Assembly: GCA_945937975.1 (NCBI GenBank) | Contig: CAMEUD010000054.1 | Location: 1 to 7,995 of the forward strand | Direction of reading: 5' to 3' | DNA length: 7,995 bases | Source: an uncultured Clostridia bacterium | GTDB taxonomy: Bacteria; Bacillota; Clostridia; Christensenellales; UBA1242 | Part shown: piece by piece, positions 1 to 5,557 of the stretch | Numbering within the stretch: position 1 is the stretch's first letter | Layout: every line of letters begins with the position of its first letter | Made by a program: the position numbers and the translations under genes | The notes under the pieces: generated by a model | Told to the model about the DNA's origin: nothing | Seen by the model: the letters and a program-made list of their open reading frames with translations, nothing else | Database searches by the model: none

Positions 1-2467
1 TTGAAAAATCATATATAGTATCAACTTTATTGTAAACAATAAGAACTTGACCATCTCTTGCCATTTCTCTTTTTATTGCATCACAAATAAGCGACTCACT
101 TTCTTCGGTAACATATGTTTGAACTGCAATTCTATTTTTGGGTGGAGTTTCTATAATTGAAATATCTCTAATTCCCGTCAGTGCCATATTTAGTGTTCTT
201 GGAATTGGCGTTGCTGACAAAGTCAACACATCAACATCTTTTTTTAATGTTTTTATTTTCTCTTTATCTGCAACACCAAATCTATGTTCTTCGTCTAAAA
301 TCAAAAGTCCCAAATCTTTAAATACAACATCACTTGAAAGTAACCTATGTGTTCCAATTAATATATCAACATCACCAGACTTAGCCCCTTTTAATATCTC
401 ATCTTGCTCTGCCTTTGTTTTAAAACGATTTAAGACTTTTACATTACAAACAAAATCTTTTAGTCTTTTTGTTGCAGTTTTAAAATGTTGCTCACTGAGT
501 ATTGTTGTTGGGCATAAAAATGCAACTTGTTTTCCACCAAGTACAACTTGATAAGCAGCCCTTAATGCAACTTCTGTTTTTCCATAACCAACATCACCAC
601 AAATAAGCCTGTCAATAAGTTTGCCAGAATATAAATCGCTTTTTATATCATTTACTGCACTTTGTTGGTCAGCAGTTAAATCATATTCAAAAGAGTTTTC
701 AAACAAGTCCATAAGGTTATCACTTTCATACTTTATACCTTTTTGGCTTTCTCTTTGTTTGTATAATTCAACCAAATTGATAGCAAGTTTTTTTACTGCT
801 TGTTTAACCTTTTCTTTTGCCCTTTCAAATTCTTGTCCACCAATTTTATTTAGTACAGGAGTTTTATCACTTCCCAAAAATGCAGAAAGCGTATTAGTTT
901 GTTCACTTGGTACATACAGCAAATCACCATTTTTGTATTGAACAATAAAGTAATCTTTGTTACTACCATTAAGGTTAAGATTTTCAAGTCCAATGCACTT
1001 TCCAATTCCATGCACTTCGTGAACAACATAATCACCAACCTTTGGTAAATAAAAAGTATTCCTTTTGCTAGTTTTTGTATTCGTTACACTTTGTCTTGTT
1101 TTTTTTACCAAATCAGATGTTCCAATAAGAACCAACCCTGCTTCCAAAAAACTTGCTGAAAAAGGTAATTCATCTTGCAAAAGAACTATTTGTGATTTGT
1201 TAATATTTGGATTAAATTTTGTTTGATAAGTAAGATTGTTCGTTATCAAATATTTACCAATGCTGTCAACGCTTGATTTGCTCCCACAAAACAACACGCA
1301 AGAATAATTTGATGCACAATAAATTGAAATATCTTTGATTAATGCTTTATAATCAAATAAATATTTTCTTGAACCGATATTCCTAAAATTAATATTTTCA
1401 TCATATAAAAAATATGTGTTATTAAAATTATCAAATAATAAATAATTGTTAATATTAAAATTATTTTCAATCTCATAAAAATATTTTTTATGATTTTTTA
1501 ATAACTCATTATTTTCTATTGAATTATTTATTGAAATTATATTGTTATCATATATTTTATATAAATTATCAAATATTTTTTTAGGTTCATCAATAACCAC
1601 TAAATCGCTTTTAAATAAAGAGATTATGTTGTCTTTAAAATCAAAATATGGCAATATAAAACTGTCGCTAATATCTATAAAATTATTTTCAAAAGCATTT
1701 TCATAATGTGTTTTAATTTCACTATATCTTAAATAATTATCATTTATTTTTTGTTTTATATCGTTATTTAATTTATCAAATATTTTTTGTTTATTTTCAT
1801 CAAATAAATATATTGTTGCAGGATAAATATTTATATCATTAAATACATCTTTTTTTTCTATTAAATCAACATCAAACGAATATATTTTTTCAAGAGTATC
1901 ACCAAAAAAATCTAATCTTATGGGGTCGTTATTGCTTGCTGGAAAAATATCAACAATATCTCCACGAATTGAAAATTCTCCACACTTTGTTACCTTTTCA
2001 CATCGAGAATAACCCAAACTTACAAGCGTGTTTTCTATTTCAGCAAAGTTATAATTTTCATTGGCTTTCAAATTGATATATTTATTAAAAAAATCTATGT
2101 TTGGCAACCTTTGAAAAAGTGCATCACCAAGCACCAAAAGTATTTCTGTTTTTCCTAAATAGTAATCATACACTGCCCCCAAAAATTCACACATTGATAA
2201 GTTCTCTTGCTTATATGCAAAAATAGGTAAAGGATAACCAGCATCAAGTTCACCAACCTTTTTACCCAAACTTATCAGTTCGGTTTTGAGCATATTTAAT
2301 GACAAAACATCATTACAAACAACAATACATCGTTTGTTTAGATAATATAAAGTTAAGGCTTTCTCTCCAATTTGAAGACAAGATAAAGACAAGCGAATGT
2401 TATTATTTACACATTCGCTCACTCTTTGTAATGTCTTTGACTTTTGTAAAATTGAATCTATTTCCAA
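1..2467 (-). CDS. mfd: Mfd transcription-repair coupling factor (3' end cut off by window edge)
   Basis: Mfd is a DNA translocase that pushes stalled RNA polymerase off damaged template and recruits UvrA for nucleotide excision repair. About 822 residues of a protein normally near 1,150 lie in the window. Counting from the TTG at 2467: a UvrB-like N-terminal module (recognisable GEFSIRGDIVDIFPAS around residues 175-190); a poorly conserved, very Asn/Ile/Phe/Tyr-rich stretch at roughly 200-380; the CarD-like RNA-polymerase-interaction domain from about 477 (GDYVVHEVHGIGKCIG); then the RecG-like translocase with Walker A GDVGYGKT (624-631), DEEH box (725-728) and motif III SATPIPRT (751-758). 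The rest of the second helicase lobe and the UvrA-masking C-terminal domain lie off the left edge. TTG at 2467 is preferred because AGGTG lies 6 nt before it. GTG at 2476, just after an in-frame TAG and overlapping the end of pth, is the alternative. It is the third gene of the operon, 1 nt after pth. The identification is secure; the start is not. Confidence 0.97.
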   Translation of the reverse strand, partial: MEIDSILQKSKTLQRVSECVNNNIRLSLSCLQIGEKALTLYYLNKRCIVVCNDVLSLNMLKTELISLGKKVGELDAGYPLPIFAYKQENLSMCEFLGAVYDYYLGKTEILLVLGDALFQRLPNIDFFNKYINLKANENYNFAEIENTLVSLGYSRCEKVTKCGEFSIRGDIVDIFPASNNDPIRLDFFGDTLEKIYSFDVDLIEKKDVFNDINIYPATIYLFDENKQKIFDKLNNDIKQKINDNYLRYSEIKTHYENAFENNFIDISDSFILPYFDFKDNIISLFKSDLVVIDEPKKIFDNLYKIYDNNIISINNSIENNELLKNHKKYFYEIENNFNINNYLLFDNFNNTYFLYDENINFRNIGSRKYLFDYKALIKDISIYCASNYSCVLFCGSKSSVDSIGKYLITNNLTYQTKFNPNINKSQIVLLQDELPFSASFLEAGLVLIGTSDLVKKTRQSVTNTKTSKRNTFYLPKVGDYVVHEVHGIGKCIGLENLNLNGSNKDYFIVQYKNGDLLYVPSEQTNTLSAFLGSDKTPVLNKIGGQEFERAKEKVKQAVKKLAINLVELYKQRESQKGIKYESDNLMDLFENSFEYDLTADQQSAVNDIKSDLYSGKLIDRLICGDVGYGKTEVALRAAYQVVLGGKQVAFLCPTTILSEQHFKTATKRLKDFVCNVKVLNRFKTKAEQDEILKGAKSGDVDILIGTHRLLSSDVVFKDLGLLILDEEHRFGVADKEKIKTLKKDVDVLTLSATPIPRTLNMALTGIRDISIIETPPKNRIAVQTYVTEESESLICDAIKREMARDGQVLIVYNKVDTIYDFS
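1320..1870 (-). other. Extremely AT-rich segment inside mfd
   Basis: This part of mfd (about residues 200-382) has a composition unlike the rest of the gene. A hand count gives 19 G/C in the 180 bases 1381-1560 (about 11%), against 55 in the 180 bases 1-180 (about 31%). Leucine is written almost only as TTA here and isoleucine mostly as ATA, whereas the conserved parts use CTT, TTG and ATT freely. The encoded peptide is rich in Asn, Asp, Ile, Phe and Tyr but stays open throughout and keeps the frame. It covers the degenerate UvrB-like D1b and linker region, which is known to be poorly conserved across the family. Confidence 0.6.
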
Positions 2468-2468
2468 A

Positions 2469-2993
2469 TTATGCACCTATTTCTTTTTTTACAATATCTA
2501 CTGCTTCTTGCATACTATTATCTAATACATCAAGATTTTCTTGTGGAATTTTTGATAAAACAAAATCTGCCAAATCTTTGAATTTGGGGTCCCTGCCTAT
2601 ACCAACTTTTACCCTATTAAAGTCTTGTCCAATAAGTGCCACAATATTCCTTAAACCATTGTGTGTTCCCCCACTACCTTCGTGGCGAAGTCTTACTTTT
2701 CCTAGTGGTAAATCTATATCATCACAAAAAACATATATATCACTGTTTTGTAGTTTATACTTATTTTTTAGTTCCAAAATGCTTTCGCCTGACAAATTCA
2801 TATATGTTTGTGGTTGTGCCAAAATTACTTTTTCATTATTAGTATAAAAACTGCAAGTTTTTGCCTTACATTCATTTTTTACAAAATCTATACCATATTC
2901 ATCACTTAATTTTTCAACTGTCATAAACCCAACATTATGATATGTCTTTTCATATTCTTTTCCTGGGTTTCCAAGTCCAACAACAAGTTTCAT
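2469..2993 (-). CDS. pth: Peptidyl-tRNA hydrolase
   Basis: Pth cleaves the ester bond of peptidyl-tRNAs that fall off the ribosome, recycling tRNA in the cytoplasm; it is normally essential. The 174-residue protein is slightly shorter than the usual 185-195. Family landmarks are in place: GLGNPG at 6-11 with Asn9, the catalytic histidine His19 in TYHNVGF, QPQTYMNLSG at 60-69 with Asn66, CDDIDLPLGKVRLR at 90-103 with the catalytic Asp at 91/92, GSGGTHNGLRNI at 106-117 with Asn112, and GIGR at 131-134. The ATG is preceded by AGGAG at 2999-3003, which overlaps the TAG stop of the upstream GlmU-like gene, so translation is likely coupled. Mfd follows after 1 nt. The pth-mfd order is the conserved Firmicutes arrangement. 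In Bacillus this gene is also called spoVC. Confidence 0.97.
   Translation of the reverse strand: MKLVVGLGNPGKEYEKTYHNVGFMTVEKLSDEYGIDFVKNECKAKTCSFYTNNEKVILAQPQTYMNLSGESILELKNKYKLQNSDIYVFCDDIDLPLGKVRLRHEGSGGTHNGLRNIVALIGQDFNRVKVGIGRDPKFKDLADFVLSKIPQENLDVLDNSMQEAVDIVKKEIGA
2474..2478 (-). promoter_or_regulatory. Ribosome binding site favouring the TTG start of mfd
   Basis: AGGTG on the minus strand ends 6 nt before the TTG at 2467. It lies within the last codons of pth, so mfd translation is probably coupled to pth. No comparably spaced purine-rich site precedes the GTG at 2476: only a run of A with GAAA. This decides the start in favour of TTG, with moderate confidence. Confidence 0.5.
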
Positions 2994-2998
2994 TTTTT

Positions 2999-3003
2999 CT
3001 CCT
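2999..3003 (-). promoter_or_regulatory. Ribosome binding site of pth overlapping the upstream stop
   Basis: AGGAG on the minus strand shares its first two bases with the TAG stop (3002-3004) of the GlmU-like gene and lies 5 nt before the pth ATG. This fixes the pth start and points to termination-reinitiation coupling. Confidence 0.75.
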
Positions 3004-3808
3004 AGTTCGATTTATTTATTATCTTTTCAAATGGTCCAACAATCATATTTTCACTGATTCTGCTTTGTTCGATATAAGAACATTTTACAACACAATTATC
3101 AGAGATAACACTATCTTTGATTATGCTATTTGGTTCAATTATACAATTTTTACCAATGTATGTTTGTCCAACAAGTGTTGTGTTATGTTCAATTTTTGCA
3201 CCACTTTCAATAACTACTTCTGCATCAATAAAAGTGCTTTGCTTATCTTCAATATTGACACCATTCTTTATATGATAGTCAAGTATTCTATTTTTTAAAA
3301 TATGTTTTGCTTCATATAATGTTTCATTTGAATTTACTTCAAAAAAGTCATATTTTGAACCAAAATTTGTTATGTTTGTACTAATCAAACTTTCGGCATT
3401 TTTAATATATTCTGTGTTAAAAACATAACCTTTTGGTAAATTAAGAACATTAACATCTTTTGCTTTTACATAACTTAATATATCTTCAATGGTCGCACCA
3501 CTGATAAGTGGCGTATCACTATACAAAACAACTGTCCATTTTTGATTGCCAAGATATGGTTTTATTAATGTTAGTATTTCACTTTCTTCTGTGCAAACAG
3601 TTGTTTTTATATTTGAATTTGGACAAGCAAGAGCCACCCATTCCCACATCTTTTTGCCATACATTTGTATATCATATGGGGTTCTTGATACATTAAAATT
3701 AAAATTTTTGTTGAGTAAAATGATAACCAAAATATCATCATTTTTGTTATCTGTTAAAGTGCTTTCGCTATTCTTTATAACTATTTCATTATCAAATAAA
3801 GTTTCCAT
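3002..3808 (-). CDS. Truncated, GlmU-like protein lacking key catalytic motifs
   Basis: This resembles bacterial GlmU (GlcNAc-1-phosphate uridyltransferase / glucosamine-1-phosphate acetyltransferase, which makes UDP-GlcNAc) but has 268 residues instead of about 450. Preserved: YGKKMWEWV (50-58), matching the GlmU region just after the nucleotide loop; LYSDTPLI (95-102), matching LYGDVPLI with the metal-binding Asp (Asp98 here); YEAKHILKNRILDYHIKNGV (165-184), the GlmU linker helix; and about five left-handed beta-helix turns (185-257) ending in VGPFEKI (257-263). Lost or changed: where GlmU has LAAGxGTRM this protein reads ILLNKNFNFN, the conserved Lys of the LPK motif aligns with Tyr (TPY, 43-45), about 60-70 residues between Asp98 and the NNR-like SNE (160-162) are missing, and it stops before the acetyltransferase active-site His/Lys turns. 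It opens the operon with pth and mfd, exactly where glmU sits in other Firmicutes. It is an intact frame with good coupling to pth, so probably a functional derivative rather than a pseudogene. It is unlikely to have either GlmU activity; a regulatory, scaffold or sugar-nucleotide-binding role is only a guess. Confidence 0.75.
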   Translation of the reverse strand: METLFDNEIVIKNSESTLTDNKNDDILVIILLNKNFNFNVSRTPYDIQMYGKKMWEWVALACPNSNIKTTVCTEESEILTLIKPYLGNQKWTVVLYSDTPLISGATIEDILSYVKAKDVNVLNLPKGYVFNTEYIKNAESLISTNITNFGSKYDFFEVNSNETLYEAKHILKNRILDYHIKNGVNIEDKQSTFIDAEVVIESGAKIEHNTTLVGQTYIGKNCIIEPNSIIKDSVISDNCVVKCSYIEQSRISENMIVGPFEKIINKSN

Positions 3809-3814
3809 AGTTCT

Positions 3815-3843
3815 AGTTTAAATTTTAAGTGCAAATTTGTCAA
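3815..3843 (-). promoter_or_regulatory. Sigma-A promoter of the GlmU-like/pth/mfd operon
   Basis: On the minus strand a perfect -35 TTGACA (3843-3838) is followed by a 17-nt spacer and TAAACT (3820-3815) as -10 (one or two mismatches to TATAAT). Only 6 nt separate the -10 from the ATG at 3808, so the expected start of transcription falls on or next to the start codon. No Shine-Dalgarno sequence precedes that ATG. The mRNA is therefore predicted to be leaderless, or nearly so, for its first gene. Confidence 0.75.
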
Positions 3844-3944
3844 CTTTATTTAAGATTACAGAATAATTTTTTTACATCAAATCATTTAACAATTTAGTAA
3901 ATATTTTTAATAATATATGAAAAGCTTTTACATAAAAAAATATA

Positions 3945-3975
3945 AAAAAGTGATTAGAATAACTAATCACTTTTT
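3945..3975 (-). terminator. Rho-independent terminator of the M1 peptidase gene
   Basis: An inverted repeat has 8-bp perfect arms GTGATTAG (3950-3957) and CTAATCAC (3963-3970) around a 5-nt loop, extended by A5/T5 flanks. On the minus strand it comes 1 nt after the TAA stop of the M1 gene and is followed by TTTTTTATATTTTTTT, a typical U-tract. It ends the monocistronic peptidase transcript and insulates it from the promoter at 3815-3843. The plus strand also has a T-run after it, but no plus-strand gene needs it. Confidence 0.88.
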
Positions 3976-3976
3976 A

Positions 3977-5455
3977 TTACATTCCAACAATAACAACTTT
4001 TCCATCAAGCCAAGACCTAAATATGTTTTCAAGGTCTTTTCCTGTACCTTTTGAAAAACAATTTATTACAATTTGCTCATTTACAATTTCATAGACATTT
4101 GAATTGTAATAATACTTTAACGCATTAACAAACTTTTTTTCTCCAACAATATTATAAATGCTTGCAAACATAAGCATACCTTTTACATATGTGTTATAAA
4201 CATATTCAGGTTCAGTTTTAAAAGCATCAAGTGGTCGATTCATACTTGTATCAACGCTTCCCAAAACATCTTTATACACTCTCATAAATGTTGTATATGA
4301 GTTTGTTGAAGCCTTTACCATACTGTCCATATCTTTATTAAATTCAGGGTGCTTATCATAAAAATAAATTGTACAAAATTCTGTAAGCCCTTCATCTATC
4401 CACCCTTCATCAAATTCGTTATTACCTATAACCGAATACCACCATTGGTGTAAAAGTTCGTGAATTACCACCATTTGGTATGTATCATAACTATCCAATG
4501 AGTCAGAAATTAACACAATGTTAGGATATTCCATTCCACCATGCACAAAATTTGTTTCAACAACACTTATTTGTGAATATGGATAAACTCCAACTTTGTC
4601 TTCAAAAAAATTAAACACTTCATTGATTAAATCCATAGTTTTATCTGGCGATTCATCAGTGTAGTAAAAATAGTTAATATCTAATCTATCTTTGTAATTA
4701 GTATTTTTGGTTTGGAATTTATTTGACATTACAATAGCAAAATCTCTAACACATTTTGCTTGAACATATATTGTATTTATTTCATTTTCTGTAGTTTGAC
4801 TAACCTTTACTCCACTTGTTGCTATCAACAAGTTTTGTGGATATTTTACAGTAACATTATAATCAGCAACTTCACTATAAAATGGGTCGCCATTTGAGTT
4901 ATATAGTTTTGTTACAAAATCATCATTTTCATAAACACATGCAACAGGATAAAAATTACAAATATTAACTGCATTATCTCCATAACCAAAGCGATGATTT
5001 ATATTTGGTAATTTTACATAAAATGTCAAGCTTATTTGAACTTTGTCATTTGGATACAAATCTTCATTAAGATTAACATTTAATATATTTTCATCTTCAC
5101 CACATATTTCATAATTTGAATTTTCATTCCCAACTTTAACATTGTCAACAGTGATGTTTCCATAACTTTTGCCGTTTGGATATGCTTTTGTTTCATTTGA
5201 TTTTGACACCACACTTGCTTTTGAATTTTCTCTAAACGCATTTGGGTACAAATGAAATTTAACATTTTTTAAAACATTTTTTGATGAATTTACATAAGTT
5301 ACACTTTCATTGCCAGAAAGAGATTTTTCATTATCATTGTATTCTAATCCCAAGTTATAATTTGTCAAGTTTTGTTTGTAATCAAAGTTACCAGAACAAG
5401 CAAATAATATGAATGTGCAACACAAAATCAAGGCACAACAAAGAAATTTTTTCAT
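3977..5455 (-). CDS. Secreted lipoprotein M1-family zinc metallopeptidase
   Basis: This is a gluzincin aminopeptidase-like enzyme expected on the outer face of the membrane. Residues 1-20 form a lipoprotein signal peptide: MKK, a hydrophobic core with four cysteines (6, 7, 12, 13), and lipobox LFAC with the modified Cys20. Residues about 25-250 form the beta-rich N-terminal domain of M1 enzymes. The catalytic domain carries the exopeptidase-type motif HGGMEYP (305-311), HELLH (332-336) with zinc ligands His332/His336 and general base Glu333, the third ligand Glu355 exactly 18 residues later (WIDEGLTEF), and the likely transition-state Tyr423 in NTYVKG. At 492 residues it lacks the large helical C-terminal domain of 800-900-residue M1 aminopeptidases, as do other short bacterial M1 lipoproteins. 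Substrate is unknown, but all catalytic residues are present. A strong SD (AAGGAAGGAG) precedes the ATG and a terminator follows directly, so it is monocistronic. It is divergent from the replication genes. Confidence 0.9.
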   Translation of the reverse strand: MKKFLCCALILCCTFILFACSGNFDYKQNLTNYNLGLEYNDNEKSLSGNESVTYVNSSKNVLKNVKFHLYPNAFRENSKASVVSKSNETKAYPNGKSYGNITVDNVKVGNENSNYEICGEDENILNVNLNEDLYPNDKVQISLTFYVKLPNINHRFGYGDNAVNICNFYPVACVYENDDFVTKLYNSNGDPFYSEVADYNVTVKYPQNLLIATSGVKVSQTTENEINTIYVQAKCVRDFAIVMSNKFQTKNTNYKDRLDINYFYYTDESPDKTMDLINEVFNFFEDKVGVYPYSQISVVETNFVHGGMEYPNIVLISDSLDSYDTYQMVVIHELLHQWWYSVIGNNEFDEGWIDEGLTEFCTIYFYDKHPEFNKDMDSMVKASTNSYTTFMRVYKDVLGSVDTSMNRPLDAFKTEPEYVYNTYVKGMLMFASIYNIVGEKKFVNALKYYYNSNVYEIVNEQIVINCFSKGTGKDLENIFRSWLDGKVVIVGM

Positions 5456-5460
5456 AATTA

Positions 5461-5470
5461 CTCCTTCCTT
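5461..5470 (-). promoter_or_regulatory. Strong ribosome binding site of the M1 peptidase gene
   Basis: AAGGAAGGAG on the minus strand lies 5 nt before the ATG at 5455. It is the longest purine-rich SD in the window and supports that start. I could not find a convincing -35/-10 pair for this gene between it and the divergent promoter. An AATAAT on the minus strand has no good -35. Confidence 0.75.
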
Positions 5471-5509
5471 CTATTCCTATTCACAACACCTATTATTTAT
5501 GTTTATTGG

Positions 5510-5538
5510 TTGAAAAAACTTTTGCTTTGTGATACAAT
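5510..5538 (+). promoter_or_regulatory. Sigma-A extended -10 promoter of the replication operon
   Basis: TTGAAA (5510-5515), a 17-nt spacer and TACAAT (5533-5538) form a good vegetative promoter, and TG at 5530-5531 gives a TGn extended -10. The expected start of transcription is near 5545, giving a leader of only about 13 nt that consists almost entirely of the ribosome binding site. The TTG of the -35 box is in frame with the downstream gene and could be mistaken for a start codon. Confidence 0.8.
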
Positions 5539-5544
5539 TTTTGC

Positions 5545-5551
5545 AAAAGGA
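5545..5551 (+). promoter_or_regulatory. Ribosome binding site deciding the DnaD-like start
   Basis: AAAAGGA ends 6 nt before the ATG at 5558. No SD precedes the in-frame TTG at 5510, which is itself the -35 box. This sets the protein start at MAFCSYSTQL. Confidence 0.7.
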
Positions 5552-5557
5552 AAAATT

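Noticed and set aside
138..551. Open frame of 137 codons on the plus strand
   Set aside because: It lies opposite the strongly conserved Mfd translocase motifs (DEEH, SATPIPRT) and its Ser/Phe/Leu-rich product resembles no family. It is an antisense shadow.
621..1038. Frames on both strands between 621 and 1038
   Set aside because: The plus-strand frame is antisense to mfd. The minus-strand one (850-1038) is an out-of-frame reading of the RNA-polymerase-interaction region of mfd. Neither has an SD or a recognisable product.
2299..2847. Plus-strand frame of 182 codons
   Set aside because: It is antisense to the start of mfd and nearly all of pth, which are certain. The product is low-complexity Ser/Leu/Phe and there is no promoter or SD.
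2942..3821. Several plus-strand frames opposite the GlmU-like gene
   Set aside because: The minus-strand frame has GlmU homology, a promoter and coupling to pth. The opposite frames have no family resemblance.
3844..3944. AT-rich gap between the M1 terminator and the operon promoter, considered for a small RNA, riboswitch or origin
   Set aside because: About 100 bases with no stable hairpin, no aptamer-like conserved core and no DnaA-box cluster. It reads as ordinary promoter-upstream AT-rich DNA.
5456..5557. Divergent intergenic region, considered for an operator palindrome or a second promoter for the M1 gene
   Set aside because: The minus strand has an AATAAT but no -35-like hexamer at 16-18 nt, and no clear palindrome was seen, so no site was called.
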